From assembly GCA_905116865.2 (NCBI GenBank), contig CAJHNH020000845.1, forward strand, positions 70,001 to 134,000: a stretch of 64,000 nt of DNA, read 5' to 3'. The stretch comes from Candidula unifasciata. Its lineage: Eukaryota > Mollusca > Gastropoda > Stylommatophora > Geomitridae. Each line of letters opens with the position of its first letter. The stretch's first letter is position 1. The translations under genes and the position numbers were made by a program. This document shows, piece by piece, positions 25,401 through 37,400 of the stretch. The notes beneath the pieces are model-generated. The model worked only from the letters and a program-made list of their open reading frames with translations, searched no databases and was not told the DNA's origin.

Positions 25401-28400
25401 AGGGATAAAGGAAAAAATGATTGCACATAGTTCAAGAGCTGAGTATCTGAGAAGGAAAGGGGCACATGAAATACATGCTAGGGCAGGAATAGTCCCATCA
25501 TCTAATTGTGGAAGACTTTTCTTAACCGAGCAGGTCACACCTCCCTGAAGCAGAATAAAACACGGTCCTGTTCACGTTTCCCAGCTCATTTACACACTGT
25601 CTGACCAGAGGGGTGTCATGTTGTCTTGCCTCCATTTACATCAGCGCAGATGTTGCATGTTATATACTGCATGATGACACCACTTTCAACGACCCCAGAA
25701 CATCTAGAACTGGCCCAACCCCCACTTCCCACAGCCTGGGTGAGCCTAGGTCACAGAGAGACTCTTTTCGAAGAAAGCAGTATAACCTGACACCCCTCTT
25801 ACCTAAATCAGACTGAGAAAGTGTGTAGATGGGCCAGAAAATGTGAACAGGTCCTAAAATACTATCAACTGGAAAGGTGCCAGTGATTTTCAGGACTTTT
25901 TTCCTTTTAAACAAAAGTGTCAGTACTCACCACAGAGTGTATTGTATTACCCCTGGAAAAAATGATGCCCCAGAACAGGATGTTGGAACTGCTTACTGAC
26001 AGAGAAGGAAACCTGGCAATACTCCAGAGGTCTGAATATACATTTGGTCTAATTGCTTTCTGGCACAAAACTTCAGTATGTTGACTTCAAGCATGTCCTA
26101 ATGTGAATCAGTGAGCATTAACTGTTTCAGATATTGTCAAGTCCCCTCTGGCAGGAGACTTTGTGACTGCTGAATGCAAGAAGCTGATGGAGGAGCTGGG
26201 CATTGAGGTGGTCCCTCCGTACCTTATTGCCAGCAAGGTAATGTCCACTTTCATCAACAGTAATCTGTGAGGTAATCAGGAGAAATCAGCATTTCATTTA
26301 CAATTATGTATATACATATCGAGAGAAGTGCTCCAAACATCTGGTGGTCTAGGGACAGAGTCCCTCTGTCAGCCTGAACAACATGGGTGAAAGCCAAAAG
26401 AATTGGCTTCTGGAATTTAAGAACCATGTTTAAAATGACTAAAACTGCCCAAATAATTAAAGAGATGCAGAACTATGAACTGCATATTCTTGGAAAGAGA
26501 AAAAAAGTGGCGCCTAAGGAAACATGGAGACGAATGATGGAAAGTGACATGAGTGTGGCATCTCTGACATGGAAAACTGCACTGAAGATTGCACAGGACA
26601 GGAAAGCATGGAAAGTCCTCTCATGTGCCACTAGGCATAAAGAGAATTAATGATGATATAAATTAGGGCTGTACTGAATAGTGATTTTCACTATTCGGCC
26701 GAATACGAATAGCTGGGCCAACTATTCGGCCAATTACGAATAGTGTATCATCATCATCAGGTGCCTTGCCGACTGGCGTGGGCGAATATGCCTCGCCACA
26801 ATCTTTGATCTCCTGCAGCATATATTAGTTTGTGCTGAAACACCTCCATGCCATGCAACCAGACTGTCAAGAATCTTCTCTCGTTGTCTTCCTCTCTCCC
26901 TCCCTCCACATAGCTTTCCAGTGGTCACAACATGTTCTATTTCTCTCTTCTCATAACATGGCCGAAAAATGATGTCTCCTTCTGATGTCTGTGATTAGTT
27001 GTCTTCAAGCTCCCGCCTCTTTCAAAACCTGTAGGTTGCTTTTTTTGGCTGTCCAGGATATTTTAAGAATTGCTCTGTAAAACCACATCTCTGAGGTCTC
27101 AAGAAATTGTTTGGCCTGCCTACCGATTGTCCAGGACTCACAACACATTGCCAAGAAAACAGGCAGCTGACCACTTTGCAGATTTCTGAGGCACTGGTGG
27201 CAGCACTTACATCCAGCGAGTTAGAGTTAGCAATATCAAAGCTGAGAATGGGAAAATCACCTGGAATTGATGGTATCACCGAAATGATCAAGAACCTTGG
27301 AACAACTGCCAAAAAAAAAGCTGCTACAGATCTTTAATCATTGTTGGACCAGTGGCAAAGTTCCTCAAATATGGAGAGAAGCAATCACAATACCTCTGCT
27401 TAAACCAGGAAAGGACAGTTCTGATGCCTCCAGCTATAGACCGATCAGTCTTACCAGCTGCCTCTGTAAAACAATGGAACGTATTGTCAACCTTAGACTC
27501 CAATGGTACTTGGAAAGTGAAAACATTTTCACGCCGCAGCAGGCAGGATTTAGACAGTGCTACTCCACAGAAGACCAGACAACTTACCTTTCACAAGAAA
27601 TTGAGGATGCTTCCAGGAAAAGAAGCTAGTGCTAACGGCATGGATAGATCTGAAGAAAGCCTTTGACAAGGTCTGGAAAGAAGGTCTACTGAAGAAACTG
27701 AGAGACTGCAGGATGAATGGAAGAATGTACAAATGGGTGAAAGCATACTTGTATAACAGAAGATCCCGAGTACAGATAGATGGACTTAAGAGTAAAAAAG
27801 TTTTGCTGCGCCATGGCGTCCTACAAGGAGGTGTTCTGTCCCCCACACTCTTCCTAGTCTATATCAACGACCTGCTTTCTGAACTACCCCATGGAATTAA
27901 AGCTGCAATGTATGCTGATGACTTGGTACTCTGGTGTACAAATGAAAATGCGACAGTGGCCACAAGGCTGCTACAAAGAGCCATAGATGCAATGGCTGAT
28001 TGGGCCAACAAATGGTGTGTCAGCATCAACATAGGCAAATGCAGCACCACCCTCTTTACCCTTTCTCCTAAACAAAAATCAGGTGTCATGCACATAAATG
28101 GAGTACCCCTGAGAGAGGATAAGGAGCCCACATACCTCGGCGTAACGTTTGATGATAGATTAACATGGAGAAAACACATCAACAAGGCAGCAACCAAAGC
28201 CAGAAGGAGGGTAGCCATTCTGAGAAAACTAAGTGGAACCACATGGGGTGCTAGCGGGAAAATACTTAGAAAAGTTTACCAACAAAGTGTTCGACCACAT
28301 CTTGAATACGGATCAACAGCATGGAGTTCGGCATCAAAAACCACATTGCAAGAATTAGACAAAGTGCAAAATCAAGCACTCAGAGTTACCACAGGCAGTA

Positions 28401-31400
28401 TGAAATCAACACCTATAGCTGTGATGGAGAAAATGGGGATGACCCAAGCACCGAGTGAACGCAGAGACACCAAGATGCTTTTACAAGCAGAAAAGTTTCT
28501 TAGTATGCCCAGTCACCCTATGAATGAAAGATTCCAAAATTTAGCTTTGGGACGACTAAAGAGAAGTAGTTTTATCCACCAGGCCAAACGGCTCGGCAGA
28601 CAAACCACTGATTTACCTGCAACTGATAGGATCCTTAAAAGCTGTCCCAGAACGGACCCCCTGGAGAGAGGAGTATAAGTTTCCAATACACATCAAGACT
28701 GAAGTGAAAGGGGTATTTGACAAGGAAGAACAAAACAGTGTGCAGCGCAAAACAGCCACCCTCAGTCTACTTGATGATGAATACCCGCAGAACCTTTGGG
28801 TCCGTGTTTACACAGATGGGTCAGCAGAAAGCGCAGTCAGAAACGGAGGTGTGGGAGTGTACATTGAGTATTCTAATAATACCAGGGATACAGCCAAATT
28901 ACCAACGGGAAAGCACTGTCACAACTATGATGCAGAAGTTCAAGCCATCAAGATAGCGGCAGAGAAATTACTAAATACAGGGTATTTTTCACAACCAGTG
29001 GTATTCCTGACAGATGCAAAAGCAGTACTTCAGTCACTCCAGTCTGGAAAATTACCAAGCATACGGACACTATTATCCGAACTAGGCAACCGCTGTAAAT
29101 TAGTAATGCAGTGGATACCTTCCCACTGTGGAGTTCCCGGAAACGAAAAAGCTGATAAACTAGCTAAGGAAGGTGCAACTGAAGAACAACCTAACATACC
29201 AGTCTCTTATCAACAGAAGAAGAGAATGATCAAATCAATCAGAATGCCACCGAAACTGGCACAAGATGATTACCATATTATGGACAGACCAGAGCAAGTA
29301 ATTATCCTTCGCCTTAGAACAGGGCACAATCGACTTCGCTCCCACATGTACAACAAATTTAAGATTGGCCAATCAGCCATGTGTACTTGTGGACTGGCAC
29401 CTGAAACAACAGATCACATCCTTCAAGACTGTCCCAGATTCAACGCTTTCAGGCAAAACCTTTGGCCAAAAGAGACACTTGTGGAAGTCAAACTTTACGG
29501 GCCGCTTAGTGAATTACAAAAGACAGTGAAATTCATACTAGAGACAGCTTTGCAGATATAGACAATTTATTTCATGCGAACGAAAGAAGAAGAAGAACAA
29601 CACATTGCCTTTAAATATAAGTGCTTACTTGATGAGGCTAACAGTGACTATTGTAGAGACAAAATTTTTCACTTTAAAATTTCAACCAAAATGTAATCAC
29701 AACCGTACATATTCGCTGCACTGTCACGAATACAGATGGAGGATCAGTCGCACCTCAAGAAAAATTCAAAGACAATTTTTAGCACCCTGCGGTTGGCACT
29801 TTATGCAGTTTGAGACACTTTGAGTGTGAAACAGGGAAAAAACTTGTCGACACTTGCGAGGGTTTTAAGTATCTTTATACCTTCTTTAATAATGTCACAA
29901 TTTATAGCCCACTTTTCTTGATTTTCGCCTCGGCACCCCCTGGCATATGCGCCCAGTTAGAGAACCTTTGCTGTAAGGCCTCAGTCGGTTCAGCAGGCAA
30001 AGACCTTGCCAGCTGCTGTACCACGCAACTGGGTCACAGTTTTTCCTGCTACGACAGACTTAGGCAACAGCAACTATTGTGATAATGAGAGAGTTATTTC
30101 AGTCCATCGCAGTGTATGCAAAACGGGTGTAAGGTAGTCACTATTCGTATTTGGCCGAACCGCAAGTATTCGGCCAAATACCGAATAGTTATTAGGTCCA
30201 CTATTTGGCCCCAAAGCAAATATTCGATACAGCCCTAATATAAATATCTATGTTGTACTAGTGTCACGTTTGTTGTAGGATTCTGTTCAGAAAGAATCCA
30301 ACTTTTGTGTAAATTCAGTGTAGGTCTTTCTCTTCTTCTTTTACTTTTCCCCTTAAAATGGTAGTTGGCACATGTGTTATCTTTTACAGCTAGGCTGTGA
30401 TATCTGTGCCTTTTGTGTCCCAACACATGTCCGATTTAATAAACATAATTGTGGGGAAATGTTCACTCTCCTTGGGGTATGTTTACTGCATTATTTCTGG
30501 TTAGTATTGTCAGGTAATGGCATCCATCATAATATCAAGGACACCACACACTGAATACTGATTTTGAAATTGTGACACGGCACAATACACCCAGTTCATC
30601 TCAGAATTAGTTGTGTTTTAACTGTAACTATTGTATGTTGACTGTAATGATTGTGTATTGGTAGCAGTGACTGTATTGACCGTAATGATTATGTTTTGAT
30701 TGTTTGCAGTGCATTGATTGTAATGATTGTACACTGACCATAATGATTGTGCTTTGATTGAAATAATTGTGTATTTACTGTAATGATAGTGTTTTGACCG
30801 TAATTATATATTTACTGTGGGTTGTCCACAATTGTGGGTTGCCTGCAATGATTGTGAGCTGACCATAATGATTGTAATGATTACACTGACCACAATAATT
30901 GTGCATAGAGTGTAATGATTATGTCATGACTGTAATGATTGTCTGTTACTTGTAATGACTATGCTGACCACAGTGATTGTGCATTGATTGTAATGATTTT
31001 GTGTTGATTGTAATGATTGTCTGTTTCCTTTAATGACTACGCTGACCACAGTGATTGTGCATTGATTGTAATGATTTTGTGTTGACTGCAATGATTGTGT
31101 GTGTACTGTAATAATTGTGTGTTGGCAAAATATTTGCAATTTTTGACTTTTTTTTTTCCTAGGAGGTCGTTGCAGATGGACAGCCAGCAAAGTGGAAGAA
31201 GAAGGAAAATGTGAATGTTACCAAATCATTTCACAACTACATGGTTAAAGTAAGTGACACTGTACATTGTTAGAATAGTTGACACATGGTTAAAGTAAGT
31301 GATACTGTACATTGTTAGAATAGTTTACACATGGTTAAAGTAAGTGATACTGTACATTGTTGGAATAGTTTACACATGGTTAAAGTAAGTGACACTGTAG

Positions 31401-34400
31401 TGGTTATAGGAGGCTTTACATGGTTAGAGTAGTTAACACGTGGTTAAAGTAAGTGACGCTGTACATGGTTATAGGAGGCTTTACATGGTTAGAGTAGTTA
31501 ACATGTGGTTAAAGTAAGCAACACTGTACATGGTTAGAATAGTTGACACATGGTTAAAGTAAGTGACACTGTACATAGTTAGAATAGTTGACACATGGTT
31601 AAAGTAAGTGACACTACATGATTATAGGAGGCTTTACATGGTTAGAATAGTTGACACATGGTTAAAGTAAGTGACACTGTACAGGGTTATACAAGGCTTT
31701 ACGTGTCTGAAGTAAACACACAGTTAAAAGTATGTTATCCTGTGTTGTTGTTGGGTGTAATTGGGTAATGCAAATGTTTATGAGTTCAGGATATGAATAT
31801 ATTAACTAAAAATAGCATTTATGGTGGTTTTTCTTTGACCCCATTTTTTTTAAACAATCCAGTTTGGTGTCACATTTTCCCATAAACCTCAGTGATAGAC
31901 GGGTCATGGCATGAATGACCTGATACATTATTATCCCCTTCCCGTAGAATGTATTGCATTGAATGCTTCACTCTGTTCATGTTTATTGATTACTCCTTTT
32001 ATGAATATCTTTATATTCTTTGTTCATTTTGTTTTTAAATGCACATAAATGAATACAACTTTAATTTATTTGTGACCTTTACAAAATTGTTTTTTGGAAG
32101 ATTTGTCTCAAAACTTTCTGAGAGGTTATGAGTCATTTTTCTCAATAGAGCATTGCTGTATGAAAGGGTTAAGTGTACAGCGCCTGCTGGAATACAAGAA
32201 AACAATGTTGTGCTGACAAATCTGCCATGACTAAATTCAGTCATATTATTTTTCATCAGGATGTTCTGCAAGACTTTGCTGCTACCATCGTCCAAGTTTC
32301 CGACAGTCCGTTTGAGCAGAGGTAAGGTGTCTTCTGTTTGTGAACGTCTACAGGTTTTAAGGAAAGTAACATTGGAGGAGCCCTTTGATATCTGTGGCAT
32401 ATGATGCTTACTCATGTTTGTATCGACCAGTTGGCACTTGGTGGGTGATGTGGTTGACACCTGCCGGTGGCCTTTACTTCCTAGAACATTACTTGATACC
32501 CATTTTAGGCTCGCTCAGACTGGGAAGCAAGTTCATTTGTGAAAAAATCTGCCTTGTTTCTGTTTTCATCCTGTGTAATGTAATGTGTTGTTTTTTTCCT
32601 AATATATATTTTGCCAGGGATTCCTATGAGTTCATGTTTTTTTTAAAATGATTAATTCTTCTTCTGCTTTGCGTTCGGTTTTGTATGCTCAGATCAGACA
32701 ATCAGGTGGGTTGCCTTTATTAACTCACATGTCAGTAGCAGGTCCTTCATGGTTCCCCATTGCTTGCTCTGCACACTTTGCTCTTGAGGCCAGGTGTCTT
32801 TTCGAAGTTGCAGGTAGAGTGGGCAGGTCCGCAGAATGTGCTCATGTGTTTATAGTCCTGTTTGACAGGCACACTGTGGGGACTGTTCAATCTTTATTTT
32901 ATGCCTATGGTAGTTGAGCCGCAGTGTCCTGTTCGTAGACGGAAAATTGTTGTATGTTGCTTTCTGTTGAGTCTGCTGATGGGGTCTTGTGGATGTTTAC
33001 TGTTAGTTTGTTCTCTCCACAATTCCTTGTATTTTTCCTTGATAAGTGTTCTCATTTCTGGTAATAACAATTAATGGGAGTGTTGTTTCTCCTTTATTCC
33101 ATTTTTAGTAAGTCTGTCTACATTTGTGTGAATCAAGAGATTTTTACTTGTTGTCCTTGTTTCACATGCACACAACAGTACAAGTTTTATAACTATTTGA
33201 ACCTCCATTTTCTCATTGACATTTTCATATTAGTATGTAAAATGCCTGTTGAATATTTTTAATTTTTGTTTAACTTGTAAGATTTTTCATTTTGTTCAGT
33301 TTGTATGATTGTTTCATCATTTTCAGTTTGTAAGTTTCGCAGTATTGATTTAATTTGGGCTTTTTTAAATACCCTACTGTAGCCAGGCCGACACCATGCC
33401 AACTGTACATTACGAGTTTCCACACGGTTATAACCGGGATTTTGGAAGTGAGCGGTTCAAGGTCTGTGAAGGACTGTTTGATCCTTCGTTTATAAAGGTA
33501 ACCTACATTAGATCAGATGTGTCTAGTTCAGGTGTGACCTTACTTGTTGCTCCTAGAACATGCGAAGTCACAAACCAGAGGTCGGCCACACAGAAGGTGG
33601 GCTTGCTAAAAGCTGTAGGTATCACAGTCTAGCTGTGAACCAACAACCGTCCTTTAAAGAGCGAATGAAGAAGATCGAATCAGAAAAACCATGACTGGCT
33701 TTCATTTGATCAATGCTGTCATGTGTGAGAAATGCTGATGGGAATTGGGGTGAGAAATGCTTATCTGGGTCCATTAGCTTGGCACAAGTGTCCATGATTG
33801 TTTTTTTCTTTCTTACTTTCTCTTTTACCACTTTGGATGTCAAGGGAGGTATAACAAGTTTAGACCCACAGCCTGCTCAAAAGCACGTTGTAAGATTGAT
33901 AATGTCCTCTTTCATCGAGGACATCTGCCTGAGAGGCAAAGAACCAACAGATTTTGTCATTTGGTTGAGTGCAGTTTCTCCAGAGATCCCCGGAGATCAT
34001 CGCTGGAGCTTTTTGTGCACTTTCAGAATGTGGCTAGCTGTTCTGCAGAGAGAGGCCGAGCCTACAGAATCATAACCTGGTGGAAGGAAATCGACCCTCT
34101 AGACTGTACCTTCCTCTCTTGGCTGCCACTTGGACTGCACTTTGTTTAATGTTGGGCTTAACCTTTTTACACCTGTGTCCCATCAGAATATGATAAATTA
34201 TTGCTCTACTCACCTGATATTTTATCAGACACAGAAATATAACATGTTTCAGGACAGATATTTGATAGCTGTCAGTTTGATACATCAGTTTCGTACCTAA
34301 AAATCTGATACATGTCAGTATGATACTTGTCAATTTGACACCTGTAAATTGAATGCATCAGTTTCATATCTGACAATCTGTACACCTTCAGTATGATACA

Positions 34401-37400
34401 TGTCACTTTGACACCTGTACATTTGATACATCAGTTTCATATCTGACAGTCTGTACACCTGTCAGTATGATACATGTCAGTTTGATACCTGTACATTTAA
34501 CTCTCCATGTCAGGAATCTGGTGGGAACTCCATGTTGGGAGTCGGCCATGTGGTGACCTCCAGTGTTGGCATGTGTGACATTGACATTCGTCCGGTATGT
34601 GACTTTTTTTTAAAGGAATATATTTGTTTTTCATTATTTACGCTGACATATTGTGAGGTAAAAGTTAAAGCCATGTTTTGAGAAATAATGCGTGTTGGTT
34701 GTTAACTACTCTTATGGATTTTAATGTGTTTAAAGAAATGGTTGAGTTAATCAGAATGTTTATAAAATGGTTCAGTTAGTTAGAACTTATTTCTTCTTCT
34801 TCTTCTTCGCGTTCACCAGCTGTACACTCTGGCGGAAAGTTCTGGTTGTTCGTCCACTCCTGGACTGCAGTCCTGCTCCAGAACCTGAGTTGCGTGTACA
34901 TCAGTTTTACAGATCTGATACACTTGAATGCAGACTGTTGGTTCCTTGCCTCTCAGGAAGATGCACTCCGACTTCAAAGGAAGCTCCCAATCACTCTACT
35001 CTTACGGCATGCTTTTGGGTAGGCAGTGGGTCTATTCGTGTTTTCACACAATGGGGTCCTGGAACCCATACAGGGAAGAACTTATTTGACTCTGGGGACA
35101 AAACACCTGATATTTGGCATACCTGTCTGTGGACTGGATAACCTGATATATGGCATACCTCTCTGTGGACTGGATAACCTGATATATGGCATACCTCTCT
35201 GTGGACTGGATAACCTGATATTTGGCATACCTGTCTGTGGACAGAAAACCTGATATATGGCATACATCTCTGTGAACTGGATAACCTGATGTATGGCATA
35301 CCTCTCTGTGGACTGGATAACCTGATGTATGGCATACCTCTCTGTGGACTGGATAACCTGATGTATGGCATACCTCTCTGTGGACTGGATAACCTGATGT
35401 ATGGCATACCTTTCTATGGACTTGATAACCTGATGTATGGCATACCTGTCTGTGGACTGAATAACCTGATATATGGCATACCTCTCTGTGGACTGGATAA
35501 CCTGATATTTGGCATACCTGTCTGTGGACAAAAAACCTGATATATGGCATACCTCTCTGTGGACTGGATAACCTGATATATGGCATACCTGACTGTGGAC
35601 TGGATAACCTGATATATGGCATACCTGACTGTGGACTGGATAACCTGATATATGGCATACCTCTCTGTGGACTGGATAACCTGATATATGGCATACCTGT
35701 CGGTGGACTGGATAACCTGATATATGGCATACCTCTCTGTGGACTGGATAACCTGATGTATGGCATACCTGTCTGTGGACTGGATAACCTAATATATGGC
35801 ATACCTCTCTGTGGACTGGATAACCTAATATATGGCATACATCTCTGTGAACTGGATAACCTGATGTATGGCATACCTCTCTGTGGACTGGATAACCTGA
35901 TGTATGGCATACCTCTCTGTGGACTGGATAACCTGATGTATGGCATACCTCTCAGTGGACTGGATAACCTGATGTATGGCATACCTGTCTGTGGACTGGA
36001 TAACCTGATGTATGGCATACCTTTCTATGGACTGGATAACCTGATGCATGGCATACCTGTCTATGGACTGGATAACCTGACATATGGCATACCTGTCTGT
36101 GGACAGAAAACCTGAAATATGGCATACCTGTCTGTGGACAGAAAACCTGATATATGGCATACCTCTCTGTGGACTGGATAACCTGATACATGGCATACCT
36201 GTCTGTGGACTGGATAACCTGATGTATGGCATACCTGTCTGTGGACTGGATAACCTGATATATGACATACCTGTCTGTGGACTGGATAACCTGATGTATG
36301 GCATACCTGTCTGTGGACTGGATAACCTGATGTATGGCATACCTGTCTGTGGACTGGATAACCTGATGTATGGCATACCTGTCTGTGGACTGGATAACCT
36401 GATATATGGCATACCTGTCTGTGGACTGAATAACCTGATGTATGGCATACCTGTCTGAGGCCTGGATAACCTGATATATGGCATACCTGTCTGAGGCCTG
36501 GATAACCTGATATATGGCATACCTGACTGTGGACTGGATAACCTAATATATGGCATACCTCTCTGTGGACTGGATAACCTGATATATGGCATTCCTGTCT
36601 GAGGCCTGAATAACCTGATATATCGCATACCTGTCTGAGGACTGGATAACCTGATTTATGACAGCATACGAATCTATTCTTATTTTCCCTATAATGGGGC
36701 TCCGGGACCTACACGAGAAATATATTTTCATATTATACTTTTTGCTTTTTTAAAATTACAATATGTGAAGATGAAATGATATTTGTCCATGTCTTTCTCT
36801 ACCAGTTTAAATATTACAATTCCCCTTTCGTTTGTCTTCATGCCTGAAGATGCAAAAGGGGGAGCTTTAGGGTATAGTTGTGACTGGGTTCTTTGTGCAA
36901 TATAAAATGGCTTAGCATTGCACATCACCAGTAGCCTTGAAAATGACTCCTGCAGTGTTGATGGGATCAAAGGAGAGTGACCCAGATACTTCCTGACCAG
37001 CGGCTAGGTCGTTGACCGGTCAGCATGTGGGTGACCTGGTCGGTGATGATTCCTCTTGCCTTCTTCTTCTGCTTCTTCTTCTTCTTCTTCTCCTTCTCCT
37101 CCTCCTTTTCTTTATGCTCACTGGCTGTAAACTCCAGCTGAAAATTCTGGTTCCTCACCCACTCTGGACTTTAGTCTTGTTCTGGAACTTGGGTTTTGCG
37201 CACACAAATGTTTTACTATTTGTATGCAGGCTGTTTGTTCCTCACCTCTCTGGCAACTGCACTCTGACTTAGAAACATCCACAAAGTTGCTTTTTACGAC
37301 TGCTTATGTGGGGGGCAGTGAGTCTGTTACTTTCCTCCCCTAAAATAGGACCTCTGAACCCGCAAGAAGACCTTCTGTATCTCCAACCTGTACCCGGGAC

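Larger units (their letters stand above)
27153..29596 (+). mobile_element. 5'-truncated non-LTR retrotransposon (RT + RNase H)
   Basis: 2444 bp flanked by a 13-bp duplication ACAACACATTGCC (27140-27152 and 29597-29609), the mark of target-primed reverse transcription. The 3' end is GCGAACGAAAGAAGAAGAAG, a GAA-type tail rather than poly(A). It encodes the reverse transcriptase, with frameshifts, and a complete RNase H domain; the endonuclease and 5' end are lost. RT followed by RNase H suggests the I/Jockey-related group (Nimb/I-like), inferred from architecture only. It inserted into the antisense LINE fragment and is the youngest layer of the nest. Confidence 0.85.
26664..30237. mobile_element. 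hAT-like element carrying nested insertions
   Basis: 3574 bp between identical octamers ATATAAAT. The left end TAGGGCTGTACTGAATA is mirrored at the right end (TATTCGATACAGCCCTA). Subterminal repeats of TATTCGGCC lie inside both ends (26690-26740 and 30140-30210), as in hAT transposase-binding regions. No hAT transposase is seen. The interior is filled by an antisense RT tail and, inside that, a 2.4-kb non-LTR retrotransposon. It lies in ACTL6A intron 7. Confidence 0.8.

Noticed and set aside
28704..29561. RNase H ORF as a host gene
   Set aside because: Lies inside a 5'-truncated retrotransposon with a 13-bp target duplication and is continuous in design with the upstream RT.
35044..36628. 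Overlapping ORFs of up to 324 codons on both strands ([11 protein letters not shown] / [12 protein letters not shown] repeats)
   Set aside because: The 36-bp period keeps several frames open; both strands are open and there is no start context or non-repeat domain.
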